A stretch of DNA of 41,034 nucleotides from a virus, in the IMG/VR virus record IMGVR_UViG_3300024305_000001, positions 1 to 41,034 of that record; one strand, written 5' to 3'. Under the pieces are notes generated by a model. It was not told where the DNA came from. It worked only from the letters and a program-made list of their open reading frames with translations, and searched no databases. The position numbers and the translations under genes are program-made. Below are positions 8,103 to 16,660 of the stretch, piece after piece (the first letter of the stretch is position 1; the number at the start of each line of letters is the position of its first letter).

Positions 8103-8748
8103 GGCGAAGCACCTGCCCTTTTGGTACATTATTAGGATCATCAATATTATTTAGCTTAGCTATTTCTCTAAACTTTTCTCCATCTCCAAATATCAATTTA
8201 CACATATTCCAAAGAGGACTGCCTGATGATACTATGGTTTTAGGTACCGCTTTATCAGATTGCCTAACCTTTGTCTTTTCCACATAAGTCTTACCGTTTA
8301 TTTGTTTAGTCTTAACAAGCTCAGGAGCTTCTTCTCTAGACTTAAGAAGTTTAATAGGTACAATCACATCGAATCCGTTCTCAGCATCTTCTTCTATCTC
8401 ATATTCTTCCAAACTCACTAAAATAGGAAAAGATGGAAAAGATATGCTTCCATTATCTAACATCCTCACAATGCTAAATAAAAACGGCTTTTTACTTAAT
8501 TTTAACTGTTCAAAAATCCCAAGAAAATACGAAGGGTCTTTAAATCCACCTTCGTACACAGCTTGTCTGAAATCAGAAGTTCCAGGAAGAAGTACTTCTA
8601 AATTAAACTCAGTTAGTCCAGGAGCTTTTAAAATATTTATTTCTCCGTCACTTGCTAAATCTAGTGTTTCATTTCTATTATTTATTTTAGTTGTAGTCTT
8701 TTTAGGAGCCACAGGTATAAGAGTCTTATCGAAATAAAATCTATACAT
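8095..8748 (-). CDS. xkdP: LysM tail protein (XkdP)
   Basis: The protein has 217 residues from the ATG at 8748, which has AGAGGGGG six bases upstream. The longer frame would run 51 bases into the tape-measure gene. The N-terminal two thirds form the gp53/XkdP domain. The C-terminal 50 residues are a LysM-like fold ([24 protein letters not shown] in pieces), which in phage tails links baseplate parts and may touch peptidoglycan. The gene overlaps the tape-measure stop by 8 bases and the xkdQ start by 8 bases. Confidence 0.88.
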   Translation of the reverse strand: MYRFYFDKTLIPVAPKKTTTKINNRNETLDLASDGEINILKAPGLTEFNLEVLLPGTSDFRQAVYEGGFKDPSYFLGIFEQLKLSKKPFLFSIVRMLDNGSISFPSFPILVSLEEYEIEEDAENGFDVIVPIKLLKSREEAPELVKTKQINGKTYVEKTKVRQSDKAVPKTIVSSGSPLWNMCKLIFGDGEKFREIAKLNNIDDPNNVPKGQVLRLE

Positions 8749-10747
8749 CGTATACCCCCTCTGTAGATGTAGATACAAACTCATCAAGTACTGTCTCAAT
8801 CTGACTAATTACTATATTTCCTATACCGTCAAGGTCCATAGCCTGATGAACATCTCCAAACTTTTGACTCACATTTACATTGATACCATCAAAACTAAAT
8901 CTGTTAATAGCTCTAATAGTTGCTAAATCTCTAAGTGCTTTAAGCTCATCTTCTGACTTCTCAAGAGATTTTTTAATTTTTCCAGTATCATCTTTAATAC
9001 CTTTACCTAAGTCCCCATCAAATCCCATAGGAGAATAATCTTCCACATCAGGCATGTCTGGAAAAAATGATAAATTAGAGCCCCAGTCATATCCTTTATC
9101 CCAAAGTTCTCCATAATTAAATCTATCCAAGCCTAAAGAATCTAAAGATAAATCTATAGAGCTAAAATACTCTTTATAATTATTTCCTACAAGATTATCC
9201 GCTTTGGCCATTAATCCGCCTCTTAAATTATTTACGGCACTTTCAAGATTTGACCCAGTAACAAAATCAATAGCTTTTGCAATTTTAGATATCATCCCCA
9301 GAACAGAATTCATCATATCGGCAAATAGCTTAACTACAGCTCCTACTGGATTAACAAAAACATTACCTAAGAAATTACCGAAAGCAATGAATCCCTTTAC
9401 TCCTGCATTAATCACACCATAGATAATCTCTATTATCCCCATGAACAAATTACCAATAAATCCTCCTAAAATAAAAAAAGCTCCAGCGATAATACCAGTA
9501 GCAGAAACAGCTGAACCAGTTAAACTATTATATGCAGCAATCCCAGCGTATAAAACAGAAATCATGAGAATAATACCCGCCACAATCCAAAATATAGGAT
9601 TCGCAAGTAAAGCCCCATTTAAAGCCCACTGTGCCACCGTTAATCCGTGAACTGCAGCAATATCAGCTACAGTTGCTCCTAAATGAGCAGCTATTGCTAT
9701 TGCTTGAGCTGTTTGTATACCTACATTAATTGCACTGATTGCATTAATAGCGGCCATTGCCACAAGGTACATAGTTAGAGCTGTTACAACACCTAATACA
9801 ATAGGCCGAAGAACCGACCAATTTTGAGCTAACAAATTTATGAATTTTAGAAGAGGCATAGAAATATATAGTATCTCATTAATAGTTCCTGTCCAAACTT
9901 GGCCCCAAGTCATTGGCATTTTTTCAAAATTTGCGTTTATTTCTTCAGTTGCCCCAAGTAAAGCATTTTTTACTATACCAGCTGTTATTTCACCTTCACT
10001 TGCCATCTCTCTTATTTTTCCAATATCTACATCCAAATAATCTGCAATTGATTGAATGACATTAGGTGCTGCTTCGAATACTGCATTTAATTCTTCACCA
10101 CGAAGAACTCCTGAGCCTAAAGCTTGAGTAAGCTGAAGAGAAGCCGAAGCCATTTCTTGCTGAGATGCACCAGCAATAACAAACTGTTTATTTAAGTTTT
10201 CTGCAAAAGCTATAGTTTCATCATTATTGTTGAAAATATCTCCTGCTCTTATAGCAAGTTTAGAAACAACATCAGCCGTATCGGTGTATAGCGCTCTTGC
10301 TCTTTGTGCTGACTGAAATATTTTATCTTTAAGTTCAGTAACATTATCTCCTGGCATCATGTTCAATCTTGCTGTTATTTGCACAACTTTATCTGAAGTT
10401 CCCACAACTTTTCCGATTCCTTGCATTCCTGCATATGCACCTACATAACTCATTATTTTTGAGCCTAAATTATTTGCATGTGACTCTCCCTGCCTGATAC
10501 TACTGTTAAATCTATTTTGAGCATTTGCAGCTTGATTTATTTCATTTTCCATTCTTATAAAATTAGCTTCTACTTTTGAAAGCTCATTTTTAGCAGCATT
10601 AATACTTCTAGTATCAATAGCATTACCTGAAACTCTTTGCACATCCTCAAAGCTAGTTATCACTAAACGAAGAGAACTAAGCATACCTTTCATAGCAGGT
10701 GTCATACCATCATGAACCACTATATTGGTTCGAAGTGTCTCACTCAT
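8741..10747 (-). CDS. Tape measure protein
   Basis: This 668-residue protein begins with a coiled-coil region (about 45-90) and then the conserved tape-measure domain at about 100-290. It has the pattern [17 protein letters not shown] followed by [22 protein letters not shown] and [10 protein letters not shown]. Several hydrophobic helices (about 310-450) form the membrane-active core, ending in amphipathic segments. Tape measures set tail length at roughly 0.15 nm per residue, which here gives a tail near 100 nm (inference). It is the first gene after the cargo gene at 10817-11383. Confidence 0.92.
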   Translation of the reverse strand: MSETLRTNIVVHDGMTPAMKGMLSSLRLVITSFEDVQRVSGNAIDTRSINAAKNELSKVEANFIRMENEINQAANAQNRFNSSIRQGESHANNLGSKIMSYVGAYAGMQGIGKVVGTSDKVVQITARLNMMPGDNVTELKDKIFQSAQRARALYTDTADVVSKLAIRAGDIFNNNDETIAFAENLNKQFVIAGASQQEMASASLQLTQALGSGVLRGEELNAVFEAAPNVIQSIADYLDVDIGKIREMASEGEITAGIVKNALLGATEEINANFEKMPMTWGQVWTGTINEILYISMPLLKFINLLAQNWSVLRPIVLGVVTALTMYLVAMAAINAISAINVGIQTAQAIAIAAHLGATVADIAAVHGLTVAQWALNGALLANPIFWIVAGIILMISVLYAGIAAYNSLTGSAVSATGIIAGAFFILGGFIGNLFMGIIEIIYGVINAGVKGFIAFGNFLGNVFVNPVGAVVKLFADMMNSVLGMISKIAKAIDFVTGSNLESAVNNLRGGLMAKADNLVGNNYKEYFSSIDLSLDSLGLDRFNYGELWDKGYDWGSNLSFFPDMPDVEDYSPMGFDGDLGKGIKDDTGKIKKSLEKSEDELKALRDLATIRAINRFSFDGINVNVSQKFGDVHQAMDLDGIGNIVISQIETVLDEFVSTSTEGVYDV

Positions 10748-10770
10748 TCTTCACCTCGCTTTTTTACATT

Positions 10771-10799
10771 AAAAAACCACCCTAAAAAGAGTGGTTTTT
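10771..10799 (-). terminator. Terminator behind the secreted cargo gene
   Basis: AAAAACCAC pairs with GTGGTTTTT around a 10-base loop, and on the minus strand six T follow. It lies between the cargo gene and the tape measure, so late transcription must read through it to reach the tape measure. Confidence 0.8.
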
Positions 10800-10816
10800 A
10801 AGATACTGTTTCGCTA

Positions 10817-11383
10817 TTAGTTAAAGTAATTCATATCATATGTTATCTTAACTAATCCGAATGTTTTATTTTTACTATCCATATCAGGAATCCAAAAATC
10901 TTCTATTGTATCAGAAACTGGCCTTATGCGATAACTTGCACTATTATCTGCAATTTTAAAATCGTCACTAAATTCTGTTATCCCAAATAAGTGAAGCATA
11001 TCTAGCTTTTTCTCATAAGTGAAAAAATAGCCCTCATCATTCCAATATTTGTTTGAGTACAGCGTGATTCTAACCACTTTATCATCAGCAATTATAAATT
11101 CATAGTGAATTCCATCCTTATCATATTCATAAGTTGTTACAGAAAATTCTCCACTAGCTGTTTTATTTACCCAATCTTCTTTAGTGCTTGGTTCTCCCAT
11201 TTTTTGAACTAACTCATTTGATGTTATTTTGCCATATTCATTGGCATTAAAAATAGGAGTTACTTCATGATTAGAGATAATATTATTTTCATTTTCACGA
11301 TTTATGGCCATTATAAAACTTGACATAAGCAGTAGTCCCATTAATATAAAACCCCACATTAGACAGCCTCGTTTCTTTTTCAT
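10817..11383 (-). CDS. Membrane-anchored or secreted cargo protein in the tail operon
   Basis: This 188-residue protein has a basic N-terminus (MKKKRGCLMWG) followed by a hydrophobic helix at about residues 9-26. A soluble, probably extracellular domain rich in Tyr, Asp and Asn follows. Residues 50-110 (a GKITSNELVQKMGEPS motif, then strands) recall the SmpA/BamE-like fold of small lipobox or anchored proteins. That is inference, and there is no clear lipobox Cys. It splits the chaperone and tape-measure genes, which are normally adjacent, and has its own extended -10 promoter and terminator. I read it as a moron that changes the surface of the lysogen. Confidence 0.7.
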   Translation of the reverse strand: MKKKRGCLMWGFILMGLLLMSSFIMAINRENENNIISNHEVTPIFNANEYGKITSNELVQKMGEPSTKEDWVNKTASGEFSVTTYEYDKDGIHYEFIIADDKVVRITLYSNKYWNDEGYFFTYEKKLDMLHLFGITEFSDDFKIADNSASYRIRPVSDTIEDFWIPDMDSKNKTFGLVKITYDMNYFN

Positions 11384-11421
11384 AATAACCGCCCCCTTAT
11401 ACTTACAAATATTTTGATTTT

Positions 11422-11427
11422 AGTATA
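11422..11427 (-). promoter_or_regulatory. Extended -10 promoter of the tail-operon cargo gene
   Basis: The minus strand reads TG-G-TATACT about 39 bases before the ATG. No -35 consensus is visible. Downstream on the same strand are a GGGGGCGG ribosome site and the start codon. Confidence 0.5.
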
Positions 11428-11440
11428 CCATAGCAAGCGG

Positions 11441-11593
11441 TTATTTTTTTAACTTCTTTGCTTCTTTTTCTTCGGCTTCAATTTTTTCATTAATTGAAGC
11501 AATAACAAAAGCCTGTTCTTCATCTGACATATTTAAAAATTCAGATGGCTTCCAGTGGAATCTATGGATGACTATATGGGCATAAGTTGCCAT
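11441..11593 (-). CDS. Tail assembly chaperone frameshift extension (gpT-like)
   Basis: The 50 codons from the ATG at 11593 encode a small helical protein. Its N-terminal half contains FHWKPSEFLNMSDEEQAFV and its end is Glu/Lys-rich. The same frame is open back to the slippery site at 11611-11617. A -1 shift there would fuse it to the upstream chaperone, making a product of 194 residues that spans 11441-12024. This mirrors lambda gpG/gpGT, in which the extended chaperone recruits tail tube subunits to the tape measure. An AAAGG site also allows weak independent starts. Confidence 0.8.
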   Translation of the reverse strand: MATYAHIVIHRFHWKPSEFLNMSDEEQAFVIASINEKIEAEEKEAKKLKK

Positions 11594-11617
11594 AGCATCA
11601 TCCTTTATTAGTTTTTT
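11566..11617 (-). promoter_or_regulatory. Programmed -1 ribosomal frameshift site
   Basis: On the minus strand the heptamer A-AAA-AAC sits at 11617-11611, in frame with the chaperone and directly before its TAA stop. A 7-base spacer follows. Next comes a hairpin whose outer stem is GGATGA/TCATCC (11603-11598 with 11571-11566), with an inner stem GGCA/TGCC. Slippery heptamer, short spacer and hairpin are the classic layout for -1 slippage, and the -1 frame is open into the 50-codon extension. Confidence 0.8.
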
Positions 11618-12024
11618 GCTTCATCAACTAATTCATTAAAATCTTTTCCTATCCCAGAAATTTCTTGTATTCCTTCTACTAACTTATCTAGTTCCCCAGC
11701 ATAAAGCATTTTATTAATCAGTGATTCAGCTCCCATTACACCGTAGCTGTCTTGTAGCTCTTTATTGTGTAGGTCAGGTTCTACTACTCCTGAAACTGCT
11801 AATTTACACATATACTTTTGTTGGTCGAACTTTTGAATAGTCTTTCTACCTTTACCCTCTATAGATAAACACTCTGAGCGTAACTTTGAGTGTTCTTCTG
11901 AACCAAGAGGTCTGATTATCCATTTAGCGTTAGATCCATCCGGATTTTTAAATCTATCAGAGATAACTATCTCTTCATTTTCTTTTTGTAATGCATTTTG
12001 TTTCATAAAAGCTTCAAAACTCAT
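11608..12024 (-). CDS. xkdN: Tail assembly chaperone (XkdN / gpG-like)
   Basis: This 138-residue protein lies between tube and tape-measure genes, the standard chaperone position. Features typical of the XkdN group are the N-terminal FMKQNALQ helix, a strand-rich middle with the KWIIRPLGSEEHSKLR segment, and a helical tail (LINKMLYAGELDKLVEGIQE). The frame ends right after a slippery heptamer, so two products are expected: this short form and a frameshifted long form. It does not become part of the virion in related phages. Confidence 0.85.
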   Translation of the reverse strand: MSFEAFMKQNALQKENEEIVISDRFKNPDGSNAKWIIRPLGSEEHSKLRSECLSIEGKGRKTIQKFDQQKYMCKLAVSGVVEPDLHNKELQDSYGVMGAESLINKMLYAGELDKLVEGIQEISGIGKDFNELVDEAKN

Positions 12025-12043
12025 AATATCTGCCTCCTAAAAT

Positions 12044-12055
12044 TAATGTTATACT
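12044..12055 (+). promoter_or_regulatory. Extended -10 promoter of the plus-strand gene in the tail operon
   Basis: TG-T-TATACT on the plus strand ends 25 bases before the likely GTG start at 12081. There is no strong -35. It points against the late operon. Confidence 0.4.
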
Positions 12056-12080
12056 TTCCCTATGAAAGGGGGTGAACACT

Positions 12081-12311
12081 GTGAATAAAATACAAGATTA
12101 TAAAAATGAAATTCTAAGGAATTGCTATGCCAACTATCAGAGAACTGGCATAGCAAAATATGAGTTTATCTTTGAGTATAAAAAAGAAGCAAGAACTGCG
12201 ATTGAAGAATTACACGATGAAGGATTGATTAAATCAACCGATATGGCTATTGGGATGGCCTACCCAATACTTACTGAATATGGAGTAGAGTTTTGCGAAG
12301 AAAATTTTTAA
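12081..12311 (+). CDS. YjcQ-like winged-helix protein on the opposite strand
   Basis: This 76-residue protein starts at GTG 12081, with AAAGGGGGTG just upstream; an earlier GTG at 12072 overlaps that site and is less likely. The order of helices, with EAR.AIEELHDEGLI and a final ITEYG-like strand turn (LTEYGVEF), resembles YjcQ-type winged-helix proteins that often accompany phage genes. It is the only plus-strand gene inside the late operon and converges on the 84-residue gene, with a 41-base 3' overlap. An independent accessory or regulatory role is likely. Confidence 0.7.
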   Translation: MNKIQDYKNEILRNCYANYQRTGIAKYEFIFEYKKEARTAIEELHDEGLIKSTDMAIGMAYPILTEYGVEFCEENF

Positions 12312-12525
12312 TATTATCAAGCAATTCTCTGACTATAAGCCCTATCGAATAATCAATAACTCCTATCTGATTAAAGTGGCAAGGAATAAAACTACCATCT
12401 TGCCACTTTGACACTTCTTTTACTTCAATTTCTAATCCTAATTTTTTATACTGAATATGATAAACTTCTTTATCTATCTTTAACTCCATCAGTCTAAGTG
12501 AATAATCACAATTTGCAATTTTCAA
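12271..12525 (-). CDS. Small protein coupled to the tail tube gene
   Basis: This 84-residue frame starts at TTG 12525, with AGGAGG five bases upstream that overlaps the tube stop codon, so translation is probably coupled to the tube. The sequence is strand-rich at first (EVYHIQYKKLGLEIEVKEVS) and helical at the end. I recognise no family. It is absent from the canonical XkdM-XkdN order and overlaps the opposite-strand gene at its 3' end. Confidence 0.6.
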   Translation of the reverse strand: MKIANCDYSLRLMELKIDKEVYHIQYKKLGLEIEVKEVSKWQDGSFIPCHFNQIGVIDYSIGLIVRELLDNIKNFLRKTLLHIQ

Positions 12526-12534
12526 TTTGACCTC

Positions 12535-13008
12535 CTATTCCATACCATCCATAACAGTAAACTTCTCAGGAAGTTCAAAAGATTCAAATGTAAAATCCAT
12601 ATCCTCTTCAAGAGTCTCGGCATCCACATCAAAAGCAGCAATAGTTACTCCATCTAGATTGCAATCCTTAAGAATAACTGTTTGTCTTCCTAATGAAGAA
12701 GTTGGGTCCTCATTAGTAACTTGGATATCAAAATAGAAGTCTTCACCTGTATCTTGATATCTTTTAACAAGCTCTCTGAATATTGATGTGTTGTAATACA
12801 TAGTCATTGAACCTGTATACTTCATTCCATTAGAGCGATTAGCCTTTGATACTTTTCCAAGTATAGGGATTTCTTTCTTTTGCTTTTCCATCTTCGCATT
12901 AAGCTTCTTGCCTTGCATCAAAAGTATTCTTCTACCCTCAATTGTCACCCAGCAAGTAGCAAGAGAGCCTGTTATGGCATCTCTACCATTCATAAACTTC
13001 TCAGCCAT
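12535..13008 (-). CDS. xkdM: Tail tube protein (XkdM-like)
   Basis: This 157-residue protein matches the DUF2001/XkdM tube family in size and pattern. The start reads FMNGRDAITGSLATCWVTI, with the RILLMQGKKLNA loop after it, followed by YTGSMTMYYNTS and the DLDGV-like C-terminal strands (CNLDGVTIAAFDVDAE). Rings of this protein stack inside the sheath to form the DNA channel. It follows the sheath gene by 13 bases. Confidence 0.92.
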   Translation of the reverse strand: MAEKFMNGRDAITGSLATCWVTIEGRRILLMQGKKLNAKMEKQKKEIPILGKVSKANRSNGMKYTGSMTMYYNTSIFRELVKRYQDTGEDFYFDIQVTNEDPTSSLGRQTVILKDCNLDGVTIAAFDVDAETLEEDMDFTFESFELPEKFTVMDGME

Positions 13009-13021
13009 GTTTTACCCCTTT

Positions 13022-14365
13022 CTATCTGACAACTACTGTCATATATAGTTTTTCCATAGCCATGACAGGCATTACATAATCCATAACAACTACAGCATTC
13101 TTAGCTTCGCCTTTGACTACAGTAACATCCTTGTCACCGTCAAAATCTTCAATAGCTCCTAATTGCTGAAGAGTTTTGTGATGTGTTATTATCTCTCCCC
13201 AAAATCCAACTCTTCCATCTTGGTTATTTTGCACTTTTCCCAGATATCTTTCATTGTATATATTAGCTATATCTATTGCTATCTGGTCTAGCACTCTTAT
13301 TACCTGATTGTATGAGAAGTCCTGATTCTTATAGAGACTAAACTCAGTAAAAGTATTAATATCTTGAAGTACTCTTACCTTATCGCCTTTAACCATATCT
13401 CTATCAGAGTAGAATAAGAATTTACCTTGCTGGATACCTTTTTCATAATCTGATTTCTTATATGCTACATCAACTACATACTCACCATCATATATTGCAT
13501 TAGTTAGAGAACGATTAACAGCTACTCCAGCTTCTTGACCAGTTACCCAGTAAACAAGTTCAGCCCCAGTAGCACCTTCATCTAAAACCTCATTTTCAAC
13601 GGAAATTACTCCTTCGTGATTAGCTGTATTTTTTCTATACACTACCGCTTGAGTTTTTATTCCTTCTTCATCTCTTAGTCTGTCAGCAAAAGCAATATAA
13701 AGAGCTTTTATTAAATCATCCGTACCTGCATAACCTATAGCATTGAATCTATAAGTTTCAATCTTCTCAAGAAAAGTACTATGAGATTCTCCAGATACTA
13801 CACCATTTGTTCCACCAGTAAGAGAAGCTCCTGCGCTTGCTACTGGTGTTCCTGTACCACTAAAAACAATATAATCATTAGCCTTTAGGTCCTCAACTTT
13901 TGCAACTGTTTGAGCTTCGATTTTCTTACCATCAAGCATTGTAATAACATCAAAGCTTCCTGGAACATCTATAGAGCTTTCAACTACAACCTTAAGCTTA
14001 TTACCTATAGTTCCAGAATACTTGGCCGTAGCTGTAAGTGGAGCAACAGTTACAGTTGCTTTAACCCCTCCACCGTTTAGTCTATACAGATATACTGTTT
14101 GAGACCCTTTTAGCATCTCTCTAAGAGGTTTCATACTCTCATCAGTATATTCGACTCCAAACAGCTTAAGGGTATCCTTTTGAAGCTCAGCATTTCCTAT
14201 TTCTATAATTTCATCTTCTACTCCCCAGTCTAATGAAAGACCTATAGCTGCATAACCTCTCTCAGAAAAAAGATTACTTGGCCTAGCAGCAGAAATGAAA
14301 TTGATGTAACTTCCAGGTAATACTTTGTTTTGCATTAACCAAAATCCACCACCTAGTGCACCCAT
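13022..14365 (-). CDS. xkdK: Tail sheath protein (XkdK-like)
   Basis: This 447-residue protein is the contractile sheath. It starts MGALGGGFW, continues KVLPGSYINF (the family's N-terminal PGSYINF signature), and has a protruding domain around residues 95-190. The C-terminal DQIAIDIANIYNERYLGKVQNNQDGR region is typical of XkdK. Its presence shows that the phage is a myovirus. The start overlaps the stop of the 90-residue gene by one base. Confidence 0.93.
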   Translation of the reverse strand: MGALGGGFWLMQNKVLPGSYINFISAARPSNLFSERGYAAIGLSLDWGVEDEIIEIGNAELQKDTLKLFGVEYTDESMKPLREMLKGSQTVYLYRLNGGGVKATVTVAPLTATAKYSGTIGNKLKVVVESSIDVPGSFDVITMLDGKKIEAQTVAKVEDLKANDYIVFSGTGTPVASAGASLTGGTNGVVSGESHSTFLEKIETYRFNAIGYAGTDDLIKALYIAFADRLRDEEGIKTQAVVYRKNTANHEGVISVENEVLDEGATGAELVYWVTGQEAGVAVNRSLTNAIYDGEYVVDVAYKKSDYEKGIQQGKFLFYSDRDMVKGDKVRVLQDINTFTEFSLYKNQDFSYNQVIRVLDQIAIDIANIYNERYLGKVQNNQDGRVGFWGEIITHHKTLQQLGAIEDFDGDKDVTVVKGEAKNAVVVMDYVMPVMAMEKLYMTVVVR

Positions 14366-14637
14366 TATTTCACCTCTTTCTTATTGAAATCACTAACAAT
14401 AGATTCAACTTCATCTACTGTATATAATTCCTCATCACTTAACAAAACTTTTAAAACATCTTTATTGAATGTTAAAGCTTTGCTTCTTAAAATCTGAGCC
14501 TTACTAAACTTCACATCTTTTGGTATCTCACCCTCTGATGCTTTCTTAGGCTCTTGAGTAAACTCTCTTATTTTCTCAAGTTCTTTTCCACCTGCTACAT
14601 CTTCTAATTCAAGCTCTTGTTTTCTGGCCACAATCAT
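14365..14637 (-). CDS. Small structural-operon protein upstream of the sheath
   Basis: This 90-residue protein has a charged, probably disordered N-terminus and a C-terminal helical part with KAQILRSKALTFNKDVLKVLL. That motif is found in small proteins encoded just ahead of the sheath in PBSX-like clostridial phages. It overlaps its neighbours by 1 and 4 bases, indicating tight coupling. The function is not known. Confidence 0.65.
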   Translation of the reverse strand: MIVARKQELELEDVAGGKELEKIREFTQEPKKASEGEIPKDVKFSKAQILRSKALTFNKDVLKVLLSDEELYTVDEVESIVSDFNKKEVK

Positions 14638-15077
14638 TCTCCTTTCAGTTCTTGCACTATCTCTAAGGATTCCATCAAAGTCTCATAGACTTTAGTTCTT
14701 TTGCCTATAAAATCAAAATTAACTAAAAAAACGACTGTCTGGTCGACTATATTAGCTTTCTTCTTAGAAGCTCTTAAAAGACCATCATCCAGCATTACAT
14801 ACACTAAGTTATAGTTTAATCTTTCAATTACATCTTCAAGTTCTTCTGGACTTTCAGTCATATATACAATTTGAAATTTATTGATTTTTTTAGCTCTTTC
14901 ATACATTAGTTCTTCTTGATCAGTACTCACAGAAGAAATAAAAAAAGCAGGCATATTAGCTCCCTGCTCTACACTATGAGGATATATATTCATATCTAGT
15001 CCATGCGTTTCGCTAAAAACATCATAAACCTTATTTATTAGGGCTTGTTTGATAGCCCCAAGAGATGCATCAGCCAC
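14634..15077 (-). CDS. Tail terminator / neck protein (XkdJ position)
   Basis: The protein has 147 residues. I choose the GTG at 15077 because AGGAGG lies six bases upstream; the TTG one codon earlier is only three bases away. It contains NIYPHSVEQGANMPAFFI and later VIERLNYNLVYV, which fits the phage tail terminator family that caps the tail tube and joins it to the head. It lies between the gp10-like gene and the sheath, as expected. Confidence 0.75.
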   Translation of the reverse strand: MADASLGAIKQALINKVYDVFSETHGLDMNIYPHSVEQGANMPAFFISSVSTDQEELMYERAKKINKFQIVYMTESPEELEDVIERLNYNLVYVMLDDGLLRASKKKANIVDQTVVFLVNFDFIGKRTKVYETLMESLEIVQELKGE

Positions 15078-15549
15078 CAAACACCTCCTTAAGTTTATCC
15101 ATAACCATTTTACTTATTAACCTATCCTTTTGTCTTTCAAGCTCATCAATTGATAAAGTCATCATAAACTTGCCATCTACCCATCCTGCATGATTTCTTG
15201 TCCTGTGGCCATATTCAACATAGATAGCATACTCAGTAGGGTTAAATACTTCGTTTTCATAACTAAATCCATTTTTTAAAGTTTCTCCTGCTTTCCAGTT
15301 TCTTCTAAGAGTTCCTCCCATTTTAGGAGTTACATTAAAAGTAACATCCACCCCATCTTTAATAGTAAAAGATACTACTGAAGGATAAATTCCCACAGGA
15401 GTTTTCATCCTTACTTTTCTAATCATCAAAGCAGTAAGCCTATTAGTTATATCCCTGCACAAAGTATCCATGTCAACTTGGCTAAACTTAGTAAGTCTTT
15501 TTTCAAGTCTTTCTAGTTCTTTGAATTCTACCTTTCCCCATCTAGCCAT
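15070..15549 (-). CDS. HK97 gp10-like neck protein (XkdI position)
   Basis: This 159-residue protein has the gp10-like pattern: N-terminal amphipathic helices, the MIRKVRMKTPVG motif (about residues 42-53), GGTLRRNW (about 78-85) and YAIYVEYGHRTRNH (about 107-120). These belong to the neck/tail completion protein family. It overlaps the previous gene by one base and the next by a few bases in the late operon. Confidence 0.85.
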   Translation of the reverse strand: MARWGKVEFKELERLEKRLTKFSQVDMDTLCRDITNRLTALMIRKVRMKTPVGIYPSVVSFTIKDGVDVTFNVTPKMGGTLRRNWKAGETLKNGFSYENEVFNPTEYAIYVEYGHRTRNHAGWVDGKFMMTLSIDELERQKDRLISKMVMDKLKEVFGG

Positions 15550-15935
15550 TATAAATACTCCTTAAATTTTTCTAAGGCATATCTTTTATGTGAAAAATGA
15601 GTATCGGGTTCACTACTTCTAGAAAATTCAATCTCAGTACTATCACGAAAAACTACTATCTTAGAACCAGCTTTAATATAAATATTAGCACTAGTAAAAA
15701 GCTCTACTTGTTTTGAAGAAGAGCTAACTAAATCATCTGGCTTAGCACTAGTTACATTATTCTTATATGAAAGCTTACAAGGTATATCTGATAATACTTT
15801 AACCTCAGTTTTCTTTTTAGTTTTAGTTACTGGATCAAATACATAAACCTGCTCATAAACATCACAGGTATCGGCCCATGATGATTCAAGAATTTGCTTA
15901 TGTTTAGCTAGAGCATTTCTTATTTCATCTACCAT
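15549..15935 (-). CDS. Head closure protein (XkdH-like)
   Basis: This 128-residue protein has the strand-rich head-closure pattern: DTCDVYEQVYVFDPVTKTKKK, then ...DIPCKLSY and a C-terminal YALEKFKEYL helix. In this position (second gene after the capsid block) it would plug the connector after DNA packaging. It overlaps both neighbours. Confidence 0.75.
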   Translation of the reverse strand: MVDEIRNALAKHKQILESSWADTCDVYEQVYVFDPVTKTKKKTEVKVLSDIPCKLSYKNNVTSAKPDDLVSSSSKQVELFTSANIYIKAGSKIVVFRDSTEIEFSRSSEPDTHFSHKRYALEKFKEYL

Positions 15936-16312
15936 GATAACCTCCTAGTAGATGCAACTAAAATATTTACATCTGCTCTCATTGACTTATTAATATCTGA
16001 AATAAAAACCTCTTTACCTGAAAGAGAGACAACAAATTCAGATTTAGTATCTCCTTCTGAAATAGATTTGATTTTTGGAACTACTTCATCGCCTGATGAG
16101 TACATTTCAAAACCGTTTACATCTAAAATGAAAGACTTTGCATATATCATAGCAAGCTGATTTGACACATTTATAGGAAGCTCCAACCTGTTAGTTAGCA
16201 TTAAAATTTTCTCTTGCATATAACCTATTACTCTTCCTAATCTTCCTGCATCTTTTACCTCATCATACTGATATCCGAAATCTTTCAAATATTCGATAGT
16301 TAATTCTTCCAT
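15929..16312 (-). CDS. Head-tail connector protein (gp6-like)
   Basis: This 127-residue protein starts with a short acidic helix, then GRVIGYMQEKILMLTNRLELP, and has helices in the order typical of DNA-packaging connector adaptors. The C-terminal part is more strand-like. The family forms a ring under the portal. It is the first gene after the terminator at 16330-16360. Confidence 0.65.
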   Translation of the reverse strand: MEELTIEYLKDFGYQYDEVKDAGRLGRVIGYMQEKILMLTNRLELPINVSNQLAMIYAKSFILDVNGFEMYSSGDEVVPKIKSISEGDTKSEFVVSLSGKEVFISDINKSMRADVNILVASTRRLSW

Positions 16313-16329
16313 AGATACCTCCTATCTTA

Positions 16330-16360
16330 GATAAAACAAGGGGTGGAGGCTACCCCTTGT
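16330..16360 (-). terminator. Hairpin terminator at the end of the capsid block
   Basis: On the minus strand ACAAGGGGT pairs perfectly with ACCCCTTGT (9 bp, 7-base loop), and TTTTAT follows. The hairpin overlaps the last codons of the 99-residue gene. The T-run is short, so it may reduce rather than block expression of the connector and tail genes. Confidence 0.7.
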
Positions 16361-16649
16361 TCATATAGTATGCATCAAGCAATTCAACCTTTTGGTCATT
16401 AGTGCTATCAGCGGCATACTCAACTTCAAGTGAGGTCAATAAGTCCTCCAGTTCAGCTTTTTTCATACCTTTATAGTTTGGTATTTTTACCTGAGCTTCT
16501 TCTTTTTCTTTTGCAGGTTCTCCAACGCTATACCCTTTGGATTCAAACCAAGCTATCAAATTTTCATCTTCTGTTTCTCCTACACCGTTTACAAAAGTAA
16601 CCGATGCAGATATTCCAGAATAACCAGCATTAGGTGCATAAATCTTCAT
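16350..16649 (-). CDS. HeH/LEM-domain protein of the capsid block
   Basis: This 99-residue protein has two parts. The N-terminus (YAPNAGYSGISASVTFVNGVGET) is strand-like. The C-terminus (about 58-97) carries IPNYKGMKKAELEDLLTS, a HeH/LEM or SAP-like helix-extended-loop-helix motif, usually linked to binding DNA or proteins. Such small proteins often follow the major capsid gene in Firmicutes phages, possibly as a head decoration or connector adaptor. Confidence 0.75.
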   Translation of the reverse strand: MKIYAPNAGYSGISASVTFVNGVGETEDENLIAWFESKGYSVGEPAKEKEEAQVKIPNYKGMKKAELEDLLTSLEVEYAADSTNDQKVELLDAYYMNKG

Positions 16650-16660
16650 ACTAATCCTCC

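Noticed and set aside
9204-10040. Plus-strand frames opposite the tape measure gene
   Set aside because: Low-complexity shadows rich in Pro, Ala and Ile, with no ribosome sites, opposite a well-supported protein.
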